In this document: positions 27,596 through 40,125 of the stretch, one piece after another
How the letters are laid out: every line of letters starts with the position of its first letter
Position numbering within the stretch: the stretch's first letter is position 1
NCBI GenBank assembly: GCA_032158295.1
Contig: CM063243.1
Location: forward strand, 14,917,635-14,981,634
Direction: 5' to 3'
DNA: 64,000 nt
Source: Pycnopodia helianthoides
Lineage: Eukaryota; Echinodermata; Asteroidea; Forcipulatida; Asteriidae
Program-made: the position numbers and the translations under genes
The notes under the pieces: generated by a model
Seen by the model: the letters and a program-made list of their open reading frames with translations, nothing else
What the model was told of the DNA's origin: nothing
Database searches by the model: none

Positions 27596-28103
27596 GCAGT
27601 GTTGTGAATAACAGTTCTTCAGTTTAACAAGGAACCACTAATTTTCTTTCATTTCACCGGGAGTATCTTCGACCACCAATGAATTTACTTTTGACCGTAT
27701 TTTTGTTTGTTTGCTTTTTTGGCCACTCGGCAACATCTGTCCTTATAGTCTCGTTGGATAGAAGTAAGTCGTAAGCGTGCTTATGAATGAAGTCGGACTT
27801 TGAGATCTTAAAGAGGGTGTCCAAGGTCAAATATCAGTGTCATGATCCACCCACTTTCCAACAAATAGAGTCATTTATGAAAAATAATGGGAAAACAAAT
27901 TACAAGTCTCTAACCTAACGTTAAAACCGGCTTAAAATGCCACTGCGTTTAATACCCTTCATCAAGTTCAATTTTTGTCATAATAATAATAATAATAATA
28001 ATAACTGTATTTATATAGCGCCTTTTGCCAAAGGATACAAAGCGCTCAGTATTTTTACCGGCCATGTATGTGGAGCTACGTTTTGAAGTATGAGACCTAA
28101 CGG

Positions 28104-28477
28104 CATAACGGCAACGGAACCGTCGACCCAGCGTGCAGTTCAGTGTTCCTCAAACGAGCCAAACGTTCCCGGGCAGATCATAAAACAGGATACCAGAAAG
28201 TCGTACAAGAAACACAGGAAGGCAGCCATCACGTTGGCCATTATCGTAGGTATGTTTTCCCTCACTTGGGTCCCTTACTACGTGATACAGTTTTTATCCA
28301 TCTTGAAGAAAATCAAGTTTACGTGGCTCCTTTGGAACTCCGTGTACTACACTGTCTGGGTTAACTCGGCCATTAACCCGTTCATCTACGCCGCAACCAG
28401 CCCTCGTATGCGAAAGGTTCATCAAAGTTCTCTGCTTCTGGAACCGCAGGCTCATGAGAAAGATCCATCCAATTTAG
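28104..28477 (+). pseudogene. GPCR 3' partial copy 3
   Basis: Missing single Gs near 28134 and 28155 break the start of the frame. From there TM6 through VNSAINPFIYAATSPRMRK is open, then two missing bases (CGAAAGGTTCATC) shift the tail so that the open frame runs on to 28509 instead of stopping at 28477. This unit has the most complete TM6-TM7 stretch of the three. Confidence 0.8.
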
Positions 28478-28689
28478 GCAGTGTTGTGAATAACAGTTCT
28501 TCAGTTTAACAAGGAACCACTAATTTTCTTTCATTTCACCGGGAGGTATCTTCGACCACCAATGAATTTACTTTTGACCGTATTTTTGTTTGTTTGCTTT
28601 TTGGCCACTCGGCAACATCTGTCCTTATAGTCTCGTTGGATAGAAGTAAGTCGATTAGCGTGCTTATGAATGAAGTCGACTTTGAGATC

Positions 28690-29358
28690 TTAAAGAGGGT
28701 GTCCAAGGTCAAATTCAGTGTCATGATCCACCCACTTTCCAACAAATAGAGTCATTTATGAAAAATAATGGGAAAACAAATTACAAGTCTCTAACCTAAC
28801 GTTAAAACCGGCTTAAAATGCCACTGCGTTTAATACCCTTCATCAAGTTCAATTTTTGTCATAATAATAATAATAATAATAATAACTGTATTTATATAGC
28901 GCCTTTTGCCAAAGGATACAAAGCGCTCAGTATTTTTACCGGCCATGTATGTGGAGCTACGTTTTGAAGTATGAGACCTATGCATTTATAGCACAATGTA
29001 ATGGTTTACAAGGTGCGGTGGCGCAATATGCAGTCAACATCTTAAAAAAATTCTGTACAGATAATGCTTAGTTCATTCCTGAATTTTGATGATATTCAAT
29101 CAAAACGGCATTGAATCTGACCTTATGAAGGTCGCAAAAATTAATCTCTGAAATGCACATATCCAATTGTTTTTGATGTCGAACGACGTCATGTTTCTAA
29201 TTTCGCCCTCGAAGAGTATCAAATTAACAAAATAATGACATTTCACACCATTTGAACATGAGGTCAGAGACTGTAATTTCCCCACTGTCATAGAACTCTA
29301 ATCTCATTGGAAACTGAGTGCATCACAAAACTGAATTGCCCTTGGAGCCACTCTTTAA
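28690..29358. mobile_element. TTAAAGAGGG... inverted-repeat element, SINE-interrupted
   Basis: The left end TTAAAGAGGGTGTCCAAGGTCAAA at 28690 and the right end CCCTTGGAGCCACTCTTTAA near 29358 are inverted partners. The same family occurs uninterrupted at 51911-52205. Here a SINE tail and (AAT)n (28860-29040) seem to be nested inside. The left end is also present in GPCR unit 2 (27808). Confidence 0.5.
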
Positions 29359-29449
29359 TTGGCTGAATGAACGAGTGTTGAGATATTTATAAATAAGAGC
29401 ATTATACTATAGTTTCAAATTGCTGCTGTTGTTTATTTATTAATTACTC

Positions 29450-29450
29450 G

Positions 29451-29488
<38 letters not shown>
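29450..29488. repeat. (TTG)n microsatellite
   Basis: Thirteen uninterrupted TTG triplets. Confidence 0.95.
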
Positions 29489-30289
29489 CATGTTGGTTTT
29501 TGTTATTTAAAGATAATATATTTAACTTCTAAGATAATTAAATCCACACTGTTTAATCTGCAGAATTGCTGTTAAGAGTAAGATGTTTTTTGAAAAAGGG
29601 CGAGTGATTATTATGCAACCTGTTTGAAACTTTGTGACAATTTGGAAAACACACGTAAAGAAGCACGTGCACTTGTCTATATTGGCACTCGTACATTGCG
29701 CACTTTCAAAGGAGGTTAACATCATTTAAGTACACCTTTTTGAAAATGATTGTTTTAGTATTATTTGTAGGGCAACATAATTAAACCAAACAAATTGTAG
29801 CAAGAACTTAAATCTTAGGGTAATTGAGTGTGGTTTTTCGTGTAATTTTTCCTCACTGTCCTATCCACAGGGTTCCAAAAGTATGTACTTGTATTTGGTC
29901 AAATTTGTGTGAACTTGACCGCGCGAAACTAAGACGTCGTTGCCCCGGCAACTCCGAGCAACGTAACGTAAAATCCATGGGACACAAGGTCTGTTTTCGC
30001 AATAAGTAACAAACACTTATATATCGATTTAAAATGTTACCTCGCTTTGCTTTGTCAGTGCAGTCGACACGGTTTGCATAACACTGTCGGCGTAAATCCG
30101 CAAATTGACACTTCAAGCCGGATGTTGGAGGTCGAGCAACATTTCATAATTTTCCCATAAGTCCTAGATTTTATTTAAATTTTGTTCATTCAATTATTCA
30201 ATGTAATCATTCCACCAAAATGTTTTTTTGGGGGTGAAAAAAAGTGATGTGACAAAAATATATATCACACAAAATTGCACCTATGATGA

Positions 30290-30800
30290 TGGCTCAGAGG
30301 TGCCCGGGAGCTCAATGGTGACCTTATCATTGCAAGACTTACACGGTCTATTGAACGTGACCACCGATAACCTAGTCTACCTATTGCTTACTCCATTATG
30401 GTCAGAAGACCTTCATGTCTGAGCATTTTCGACCCCCTATCCTCATCGCTCCTGCACAGCCCGAGCTAGCTGAAAAGGTGTTTAGTTTTCAGGACTCTTG
30501 CAGTAAATTACTAGAATCGTGGTTCAAATTTCAAAAGACACCAAGGCTTGTAATTTACGTGCAATTTTCGTTCTAACAGATTTTTCAAGTTCAGCGGCTA
30601 CCGGTAATTTTTTTATGGCGATCGTCTTTTTATAAGGATGACCAACACAACTAGATAGTCATTGGGACGTGTTGGTCAAGTCAATGGCAATCCTTAATAT
30701 GGTTCATTTTTAATTTTCCCCTCCGCAGTTGACTTGTTAACGCCAATGACGATGAAATAATTTAGCTCTTACCAAACACCACGCTCATTTGTAACCACAA
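30290..30800 (-). mobile_element. Partial copy of the foldback element
   Basis: The stretch 30370-30560 is the reverse complement of about 37330-37510 (shared GAACCACGATTCTAGTAA and GACCATGAAGGTCTTC-type blocks). The stretch 30590-30770 matches about 36975-37100 (GGCTACCGGTAATTTTTATG, AGTTGACTTGT). So part of the 36001-39068 element is dispersed. Confidence 0.6.
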
Positions 30801-31037
30801 AATTGTAATTTGCTTTCACCACCATGTTATACTGTTAAAAACTAACGCAGTAAGAGCATGGTTGGTTACCTCCATGGTTCTTGCGGGGGGAGATGGGAAA
30901 CGGTCAGAATGCGATGTGAAGGAGAATAAATGAAACCCATGTTCTGTTTTTATGATTTACGTACCATGATTGTGAACACATGTTATGATGCTCCAATTTC
31001 CATTTTCTATAATAATGATAATAGTAATAAAAATAGA

Positions 31038-31192
31038 TGGAATGCAATACGCGTCATTGACCGCCATCTTTGATGTAAAACGATGGAAAATGGCACGCGT
31101 GTACACGCTACGCACGACTCTCGGCCAATGATAGCTCTTCACGCGTGCACAATTCATCAAAGATGGCGGCCGATGACGTCCTTTGCAATCCA
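31038..31192. mobile_element. 155-bp inverted-repeat element with YY1-like motifs
   Basis: The left end TGGAATGCAATACGCGTCATTG and the right end CGATGACGTCCTTTGCAATCCA are imperfect inverted repeats. Each arm contains the YY1-consensus-like sequence CCGCCATCTTTG (right arm inverted, CAAAGATGGCGG). The centre has ACGCGTG in both orientations. Confidence 0.6.
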
Positions 31193-32956
31193 TGTAAAGT
31201 AGTGGCTTTTATATTCACTCAAATCCGTCACTCAGAGACGCTCATGGCGCTCCAACAGTGATTATATAATTTATCCTGCAAGGTATATGTGGAGCTACGT
31301 TTTGAAGTATGAGACCTTTTGATGTTTCATTGTTCACGGTTTATAAACCAAGATTTTTTCTATTTTATGATGATTCAATTTTCAAGGTTAAGGCCAAATA
31401 CAAACTTTAAAAAGTTGAGCGTCCCCGCCCGCTTCCTTTTTAGAGTACGCCTCCTTTTTTCTTCTTTAAAGGGTAAATTTTAACGATCTCTGACGAAAAA
31501 AATATATATCTAAAATGTTAAGATTGTATCTTTAGACTTTAGGACACCGAAAAAACACACAGAAAAAAGCTGGCAACCATCTTGAAAAACAGCCAGGCCA
31601 AATGTGTCGGCTGTCATAAAAAATTTTTAATTTTTTTTTAAAGGCCCTCCCCCTTTCTTTTTTTCGAAAAAGGCAGGACGCTAAACATTATTTTTGTATG
31701 GCCTTATAAACCATGATTTATAAACGTTTACTGTATGTTCATGGTTTACACAAAATATTTAATAAGCACAACACATTAGTTTCCCTGCATGTAAACAATA
31801 AAAGTAATTTGGACAACAGTTTCTTTGGTTCACATCTAATTGTTATAAATCATGGTAAAAACGTGTCATAATGCGTTAAACAATTAATTGACAAACGGCG
31901 CCCCATAGATATTGATACGGGACACATAAACTAGCAAAAGTGCCGCGTAGTAGATCGGAGCTCGTCAGACCACCAACCAATCAGCAGCCTCCGATGAGAA
32001 GTTCCGCCGTTGGTTTTATTTTTGAAATATTCGCTTGTTTCTGAGTTGTTCGTTATATTCCGCCATTGTGTTGTACGGCGCGCCCAGTGGATACCTCGCT
32101 CACGGTGTATTCGCATTTTGCTCTGATTGTATAAGCCATTTCATGTACTTAGTTTTATTATGATTTTATTCAATTTTTTAAAGTTTCTATACGCAGTATT
32201 ATTTTTGTGTGTTTTTTTTGTGAGATGCGTGTTTATTTTTGAGTTACTTTTATGTATATTCATCGTCTCAGTTCCGTTCACTTATCGCATTGCGATTTTG
32301 TTAGGAATTATTTCAAATATTTTACCTAAATCATAAAAAAGAGTGAAACACGACAGAAAAATAATTGACTTGGCAAGACGGTTTAGGGACGGGCTCGAGC
32401 ACATTATTTTGTTTTCGTCAGCAAACTTTTACAGCAGAAAAATAATAGAATGATTTCGATCAGTGCTAACCTAATATCAAACAATTTGTAAATTTATTAA
32501 AAAAAAAATAATGATATAAAATTACTGATAACTCTGTTTCTGAGTGGGCTATAAATCTATATTTAAATATATAACACATTATAAAGAGCAGTGTACTTTT
32601 CACTTCATTTTCTTTTTCAAGTTTTATCATCTGTAGTTTCTGTTGAGTCTATTATCAAAACATACATGCAGTTCTTTTATGTACCGACAACGTACGCTGA
32701 ATTCAATTTAGTTTCTGCATACATTAATTGAGTTGTGACTGAACGTAAAAATGTATATGCCCGAAGTGAGTGTACATCATGCAATCTGTTCAACTGTTCA
32801 GTCGCCGTAAAATATCGAAATTGCTGTAAATTATTATTATTATTTTTTCTAATTCGGAAGGTTTGTGTCCTGTCCGATTTCTTATTTCTTTGCTGGCTGG
32901 TTGTTACTTTGTCAAGTTTGTCTTTTCTTCTCATTGACGTGGCGATTGGGATCTCG

Positions 32957-33185
32957 TGTCGGTCGGTCGGTCGGACGTCCTCGGTAGGTCGGTAGGTCGG
33001 TCGGACGTCCTCGGTAGGTCGGTAGGTCGGTCGGACGGTCGGTCGGACGTCCTCGGTAGGTCGGTAGGTCGGTCGGGCGGTCGGTCGGACGTCCTCGGTA
33101 GGTCGGTAGGTCGGTCGGGCGGTCGGTCGGACGTCCTCGGTAGGTCGGTAGGTCGGTCGGACGTCCTCGGTCGGTCGGTCAGACC
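32957..33185. repeat. GGTCGGTCGGACGTCCTC minisatellite
   Basis: Direct repeats of about 32-44 bp built from GGTCGGTCGGACGTCCTCGG and GTAGGTCGGTAG blocks, with at least six GGACGTCC palindromes. It reads open as a Gly-Arg-Ser-Val repeat, but nothing supports translation. Confidence 0.9.
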
Positions 33186-36000
33186 GTCGGTCTTTCAGTT
33201 TGCTGGCTTGCTCAGAAACTGTTTGTTGGGCTGGGCAGAAACGTGTTAAATTTTACCATGAAAGTGGTCAAATCTCCAGATTCTCAAAAGTTCATGCGAA
33301 ATATCAATATAAATCAGATTGTCTAGCAATTTGCCCAGACCCATTAACATCCTAACTAAGTTATAAAGATTACCAGTGCATTACCTTTTCACATCACCTA
33401 GAAACAGTTCATTTAAAATACATAGCCTCCGTAATTTGGTAAAAACCAATACAACCAAATTGATATACCACAATATTCTTCAAAAGAGCCACCACGAGTT
33501 CCCTTCCTGTAAGACCCCCCCCCCCACGCAAGAAAAACAAGTCATAAGTTAAAAAGCTGTCCCAAAGAAAAATGGAGTAACCAGGTGGGGGCAGGGGTGC
33601 GGGAGCTACCCCAGCTCAGAACCCTGCCCCGCCCCCCGTCTTGCCCCCTCCCACAGGAGATTGGAAAAGTGAAATTAAGTTAGCCCCTCCCGACTCGACT
33701 TGCGGAGTTATCCGACACAAAGGAAAACGTGACCCTTCTTTCGCATGCTGTAATCAAATGAAATAATAATGAAAGTTATACAATCATGCGGATTGCTCGG
33801 GAGCATGCTGCCTCAAGCTTGAAGGATAAAAACAAGAAGATTAACTCAAAACCAAAGGACAGGGAATTGGGAATCCAACAATGGCTGTATTCATTACCTT
33901 CATGCTCCAGTTTATTTTGAATTTTTTTAAAAACATGTAAAATGGGTTTCAAGGATGATTTTGTTGTCGGAAAAAAGAACGGTGTTTCAGCCGAATGGAA
34001 ATGCTAGGAAAGGTCATGACAGTGGCTTTGAGTCGATACCGAATTGGGGCTGTGAAGTTGTAAGTAAGGTTTATAAGATTAGATGTCGAACAATGAACAC
34101 ATTATTTATAAAGAAATGGGTGAAGCTTTATTATAATCCAGTTGTCAACAAAAATAAACAGGTTGCTAGTGCGTTCACTCCAGTTAACTAATAGAGTAAA
34201 ACAGATTTCAGGACTTCGAAGATCTGGAAAATCTCTCCCTTTCAGACTTGATTTAACAGTTGTTTTCTCTAACATTGATCCATCTTGTTCCGTTAATGGC
34301 GTGTAGAAGAATACTTCCCAATTAGTAATTGGCGTCACGCGTCATTTCGACAGCAAAAGAAACCTGTAACACCATCAACTACGGGGAATGCGTCAATAAC
34401 TCTTAAATAGTTGCGTTGTTAACATCAGATGAATGAAAGAAATAATCGGCTTCACCTTCAATTCTTCACTGCTGATGTTATTTCTCATCATTCGAAGTCC
34501 TTCTTGGCAAATTATCCGACGGCCTTGAGTCAGTAATAAGTGACTTGTAACTTAATATTTCCTTCCCCCATACTCAAAAATCACATTCTCTCGAGTAACT
34601 TGATTGTACGAATCTCCTTAAAGACAAAGGGGGATGGGCGAATCTTATCTTCCTGGCTTCTGCGATAAGAAATATATTTAAATTCGTTTCCATGCCAATG
34701 CTATCTTAAATCGAATTGTCCGATAGTAATAAATCCTCTGGTTTACTGACAATGTGTTCGGGAAAAACTGCGGTTAAATAATGCTTAAAATTCCAATTTC
34801 TAAAATTGGCTTTCAATACGGTAGTCGTTGTTTTTCCTGAAGGGAAATTCTCTCGTCGGTTTGATTGTGTGACTTTGAATGAGTTTTCTTAATACTTGTC
34901 CGGATATTCAATACTTTGAATATGGGTTGTTTTGTTCTATCCCTTAAAAGGGTATACATGATTGGTAAATATAAAAAAAACATCACTGTTTAATTTTATT
35001 CTGAAATATGGCTGATTTTGAAGTTCATATCTAGAACTATTTTTTTCTGTGAAATATCGGAAAATCTATTTTGAAAAAAACCCGCTACAGCTGGTTTCGG
35101 TTGTTTTAATCAAAATTGAGGACAAAGTGTTTACATGCTGCAAATTGTGCATGGTTTCTCACTATTTTCTCCTGACTCACACAACGGATTAAGCCCAAAT
35201 TTTGCACAGGTTTGTTATTTCATGTATATGGTTGATCACACAAAACATGATCACTGTCTGCGACTTTTTTGCCAGTTCGACCAACCCTGTATAATACCTT
35301 CTTCGGCAGCGATAATTATAAGTTCACTATGTAACGTGACGAATCGAACACGTACATGATACATCATATGACGGCATATAGCGGGCGTGGACGCCTCTTT
35401 TTATTAAACTTGAGTACTATTCTGCTGTAAGATTGTAATCGGTGAAGTCTAAAGGTCTCAGATAAAAAAAGAGACACATTTTCCTCGTTGGCAGCCTCGA
35501 TGTTCATTAGCATTAAGAAAACCACAGGAAGGAGTAGGCCCTACCTTGGATGGATTAACATTGGTCGATGCGTGAAACCCCGTGCCAAGGTTCTATTGAT
35601 TAGGTAAAGGTTTAGCCGTTTTTTTTTAGGCTTTTTTTATAAAAATTTATTAGTTTTTTAACACTGCAGTGACGACCGCGAGAATTCTGGCTGCAAATGC
35701 GAAAGCCCAGGCTCGTGGTTCACGAGAATGCCAAAACCGGATAAAATATCTTTGCTTTTCCCCCCTACCTCATAATTATTAATATCGTTCTGACGTTGTT
35801 CTGTCATTAAATTATACCAAAAATAAATTCCCTTCAGCTATGTCGGCACAAAACCCACACGACCAATATCATTGCGGAACCCGCATGGGCGGCCTACATG
35901 CACAAACTCTTGTGTTAAATGGAGTCTTTTCTGTGGTGTTTTTTGTTGTTGTAATAATTATGAAAACACCGACACGGTGTTAGTTATGAAGAATACTATA

Positions 36001-38281
36001 TAGTCCAGCGGATAAGTGGAAATTTCGTGCACTTTATGGTAAAAGCATGAAACTTGCACACATACTTTATACCAAAACATGAAATTTTAGATATAGTGCC
36101 ATCTCTGAATTGGCCTGTGGTGGCCTTGGCGGCCATTTTCCAAAATGGCCGCCATTTCTGATATAAAACTACATAACTCGGAAAGTAAGAGGCCTAGAAT
36201 CTTCATTCCAGATGTTTGCCGTGTCCAACAATTCAAAAAATGCATTGAGAGTGTCAGACTATTAGGTCCGCCATTTTCAAAACGGTGTCTTTATTCTTCA
36301 AAATGGTGGTCTTCAATGGCCATAAATTCCATATGTAGGCCTATAGAACACAACTGCATGAATAGTCTAGTCATTCTATGGTTTGACCTAGACAAAATTG
36401 CAACAGAAATGTGTGTTTTTTTGGCAAGTGTCTTTTGAAACCCTCCCATACAACATATCAAAAAAAGTCGAAAAAATGAAGTAGGGAAATAATGTCTAAT
36501 TTGCATAAATAAAAAATTGACGCTTTTGCAATTGCCTCTATTTTCAGTAATATAAAGCTTATTTTCTCCACAGAATATTTTCATAGATGTAGTCACTGCA
36601 TATTCTCCAAGCACATTATGAGCAAGACAAAAATCAAAGACGGCTGCCATTTTTTAAGATGGCCGCCATTTTCCCGCCAAAATCAAATTCTCACTAGTTA
36701 GTAAGATAATAATCTCATTTGAATGACCACTGCGTTTATCATTATGTTTAAGACTCGGTGGTATGACATTTCTCTACAGTGTTTATCACTAGTAATCCTA
36801 GTTGAAAATCACTTAAGCCAAAGGTATTTGAATAAACAATTGTCAACTTTATTACATTTTCAGGAATCTTTCAAAGGTAACTCTAACTTGCATGCAGTGT
36901 TTAAACAAATTTGAATAACAAATTATTTCAGGTTCAGAAGTGATAATTTCAAAGGGAACAATAACTGCCCCTCGTTAACGGCTACCGGTAATTTTTATGG
37001 CGATTATTTTTTAATAAGGATGAACACAATATTTGTCTCTCTTCACAGTTGACTTGTAAAATGTTAATGACGATGAAATTATTTAGCTTTAATATAACTT
37101 TCTTTCATCATCATGATAATGTCAAAAACTAATGACCTAGCAACTAACCAGTAAGAGCATTTGTAAAAGCCTTTACAAACTAGATGTGTTCATCCAAAAT
37201 AATCGCCATAAAAATTACCGGTAGCCGTTAATGAGAGGCACGTATCGTTCCCTACAGGGACTTATTACTTCCGAACCTGAAATAATCTGTTTTCAATGAC
37301 AATATTAACGAGGGGGGAAATATTGTACGTAAATAACAAGCCTTGGGTATCTTCTGAAATTTGAACCACGATTCTAGTAATCTATACAGCAAGAGTCTTG
37401 AAAACTAGGCCTAAACATCTTTTCAGCAAACTCGAGCGTTAGGGATGGGGTCGAAATACTCAGACCATGAAGGTCTTCGGACCAAAATGTAGTAAGCAAT
37501 AGTAGTCTAGTCAATCTATGGTTTGACCTAGACTATATCTATGAAAATATTGTGTGGAAAAAAAAGATTTATATTATATATTACTGAAAATATAGAGGCA
37601 AAAGCGGCAACTTTAATTTATGCAAATTAGGCATATTTCCCCTACTTCCTTATTCTACTTTTTTGATATGTTGTTTGGGGGTTTCAAGAGACACTTGCGA
37701 AAAAAAAATCATTTCTGTTGCAATTTTGTCTAGGTCGAGCCATTTTTGGGCACAGATTGACTAGACTAGAAGCCTCATTCTGGTGACAAGTTATGGATTT
37801 TTAGGATCAAAAGCTTGAATAAAGACAATTTTGCTACTCTGCACATAGTGGATATCTCAATATTGCTCACCTGTTTTAATTGATCAAAATAAAAAGCCCC
37901 CCCCCCAGATAATTTGTTTAGTTTAAGGATATTTTTGCAGATCCATTGGATAGCAATAGCTAGCTTTCGGAAGTCTTGTTCGCTTCCTCTTCAGTTGCAT
38001 GTGGGTCGATTCAGAGAATCGGGTAAATCTCTTTGAACATCTTTAAAAGATGTGTGGGGTTGCAACAGTTGTTTGGGGGTCTGGGGACATAGCCGTGGGT
38101 GTCTGTGTTTTTTTTAGTAACAAAGCGTGTATTTGTTGCTGGGTGGTTTATAATAAGGCAATCAGATCCTCAAGTGTTTCTTGTAATTCACATACAAATT
38201 ATTTTCGGGAGAGTGGTAGTTGCTTTCAGACTCAGTTGGGTCTGGTTGCATTTTTGCTCCGACCATCATTTCCCGTATATG

Positions 38282-38312
<31 letters not shown>

Positions 38313-39068
38313 TTAAAGTCCACATTATGTCTTGACCTGTATTTTTGTTCCCTAAACCTCCTGTTTAAACCCGCAGGATTTTGTGCAGGATTCAGTGAGG
38401 TTCAAAATGCAGATTCTTCTATCTTTGTCATATAGTTTTATCACGATTTGGTTGGGTTTTTTTCAACTGTGATAAAGCTGATATTTGATTCTTTGTCACA
38501 TTGTTTTTCTGTTGTCTCAAACGAATATGAGCAAGTTCAAATTTGGTGGCCTCCAAATAATTATCAAGTGTGAGATTGAATGCTGATTTGGGAAGCCAAG
38601 CCAAAAGTGGTTTGCAGGGTTGGGTTTTGGAAGTCTCGTTATACATTAGATAATATCTATGTGAAAGTAACTGACCCTTATAACCTAATTTGTCACCAGA
38701 ACGAATGCCGTTGAGTTCTTTATGATAGTATTTTTGGCTGTGAGACTGCCATTTTGAAGAATACAGACGCCATTTTGAAAATGGCGGACTTAATAGTCTG
38801 ACACTCTCAATATAAAGCATTTTTTGAATTGTTGGACACGGCAAACATAGCCACTGGAATGAAGGTTCTAGGCCTCTTACTTTCCGAGTTATGTAGTTTC
38901 ATATCAGAAATGGCGGCCATTTTGGAAAATGGCCGCCAAGGCCACTGCAGGCCAATTCAGAGATGGCACTAAATCAAAAATTTCATGTTTTGGTACAAAG
39001 TGCATTATGTGCCAAGTTTCATGCTTTTACCACAAACTTTCATATTATTGCACTTATCCGCTGGACTA
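36001..39068. mobile_element. 3.07-kb foldback element with TA flanks
   Basis: It starts TAGTCCAGCGGATAAGTG at 36001 and ends with the exact inverse CACTTATCCGCTGGACTA at 39068, consistent with a TA target duplication. Inverted arms continue inward: 36001-36335 pairs with 38735-39068, 36355-36605 with 37510-37775, and 36920-37015 with 37185-37295. The right side carries about 960 bp of extra sequence (37775-38735) with an AT microsatellite (38278-38312) and a reverse-transcriptase-like remnant. No transposase was recognised. The arms hold AAAATGGC(C/G)GCC motifs in both orientations. Confidence 0.7.
38428..38700 (-). pseudogene. Retroelement (Penelope-like RT N-region) remnant
   Basis: The minus-strand frame contains PKSAFNLTLDNYLEATKFEL, then NNVTKNQISALSQLK before a stop. 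This resembles the LDNYI...NLTKEERxALxxL block that precedes the RT domain in Penelope-like elements. The catalytic part is missing. It sits inside the foldback element, so it may have been captured or inserted there. The assignment rests on a remembered motif only. Confidence 0.35.
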
Positions 39069-39514
39069 ATTGTTGGTAGAATTAAGACCGTGTCAGTGTT
39101 GTCAAGTTACAGATACCAGAAAGAATAAGTTTAACACAAAAGTTTTTGCAGTGCTCAGTCATTCATTTTTCTATAAATTTTATAGTTCCTACTTATTAGT
39201 TTATAAGAACCGTAAGTATGAAATTTCAAAGAAAATGGCTTGACTGCGTGGGCTGGCCATATAAATATCGTCACCGCTTTCGCAAAGAGTCACTTATGTC
39301 ATGTCAAAATGCATGGTTGATATTTACATTTTACACTGTGCTTGAGCCTTAAGGTGCAAATCTACATCACTGAAGCGATGGTTTGCAGTTTAAGGCCTCT
39401 CATATTATAACCTTTCCATTGACTAACTGATGTCTTTTAAAATATTTGCCGGTTGCCTATAATTATAAGTCAAAAATATATGTCTCTTCGTGAAACCACA
39501 AAAGTTAGATAAGT

Positions 39515-39625
39515 TATTTCGAGCACACGAAATGTTCGAGTGCACAAAAAGATTTCGAGCGCAAGAAACTATTTATTTATTTCGAGCGAACGAAATGATT
39601 TCGTGAGCACGAATTGATTTTGTGC
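39515..39625. repeat. TTTCGAGCGCACGAAAT palindromic repeats
   Basis: Four to five alternating TTTCGAGC(A/G)CA and CGAAAT modules in both orientations, ending in TTTCGTGAGCACGAATTG. This is a clustered, self-complementary repeat. Confidence 0.7.
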
Positions 39626-39649
39626 CTCGTTTGGACCGTACGGGCGGGA

Positions 39650-39840
39650 CCGATTATTTAGGAAACAACGCTGCGAAGCTTTCAAAGCGTAATTATCCAC
39701 ATAGGACTCCTATATCAAGTTGTGGAGCGCTGCAGCAGTATACGTCGCATAAAGGATGCCACGTGACGCGTAATCCACCAATCAAAATGACAGGGGTTTG
39801 TTTTGTGTTATATAACACCTATGGGCCAGTACAACGATGA
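39650..39840. repeat. Dispersed repeat shared with 59885-60055
   Basis: It shares blocks such as GGAAACRACGCTGCRAAG, ATCCACAT/ATCCATGT, ACCAATC, AAATGACA and GGGT with SART1 intron 9 (59885-60055) in the same order. It is an old interspersed repeat of unknown class. Confidence 0.45.
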
Positions 39841-39925
39841 GTTGTCACATCGGTGAACTGAAAATCTTTTAAGAACAATGCATTATTCAAAAAAGCTACA
39901 TGCCTACTATCATTATCATTATCAT

Positions 39926-40125
39926 ATAACTCTGGTAATGAAACCAAGGATGCCTTATAAGTGAACTTAACCACTGTAGCTCCCAAGCTGAGGAAACCTG
40001 TAAACACAGATGCTTCTTGCTCAAGGGACACATGTGCCACGACCGGTACTCGAACCCACACTCTGCTGATCAGAAACACCAGAGCTTGAGTCCGTTGCTC
40101 TATAACCGCTCGGCGCTCGGTCACT
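39926..40125 (-). mobile_element. tRNA-Leu-derived SINE, internally deleted
   Basis: The minus-strand head at about 40121-40045 has an A-box region (GAGCGGTTATAGAGCAACGG), ACTCAAGCTCTGGTG in the anticodon arm, a long variable arm, and GGGTTCGAGTACC as B box. The body end TCTGGTAATGAAACCAAGG is shared with 17312-17652. Confidence 0.65.

Larger units (their letters stand above)
26490..28980 (+). repeat. Three-unit tandem array of GPCR 3' end plus SINE tail
   Basis: The units begin at CATAACGGCAACGG: 26490-27219 (730 bp), 27220-28103 (884 bp) and 28104-28980 (877 bp). Each runs from the GPCR third intracellular loop through TM6-TM7 and the 3' UTR to an (AAT)n and TTTATATAGCGCC SINE tail, ending GAAGTATGAGACCTA. 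Unit 1 lacks about 150 bp around TM7 and the tail. Differences between units 2 and 3 are mostly single-base indels. Confidence 0.85.
28981..36000. other. Gene-poor intergenic region
   Basis: No protein family was recognised on either strand. It contains a TTG microsatellite, a fragment of the foldback family (30290-30800), a YY1-motif inverted-repeat element (31038-31192), a CGGTCGGT minisatellite (32957-33185), a CCAAT/CGCC-rich patch near 31970-32110, and a fragment of the GPCR-unit SINE (31284-31316, TATGTGGAGCTACGTTTTGAAG). Confidence 0.5.

Noticed and set aside
32956..33249. Gly-Arg-Ser-Val repeat protein
   Set aside because: It is translation of a minisatellite; no flanking exon or homologue was recognised.
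36291..36650. 119-codon minus-strand open frame in the foldback arm
   Set aside because: It has no recognised domain, and the inverted copy near 37510-37775 does not preserve it.
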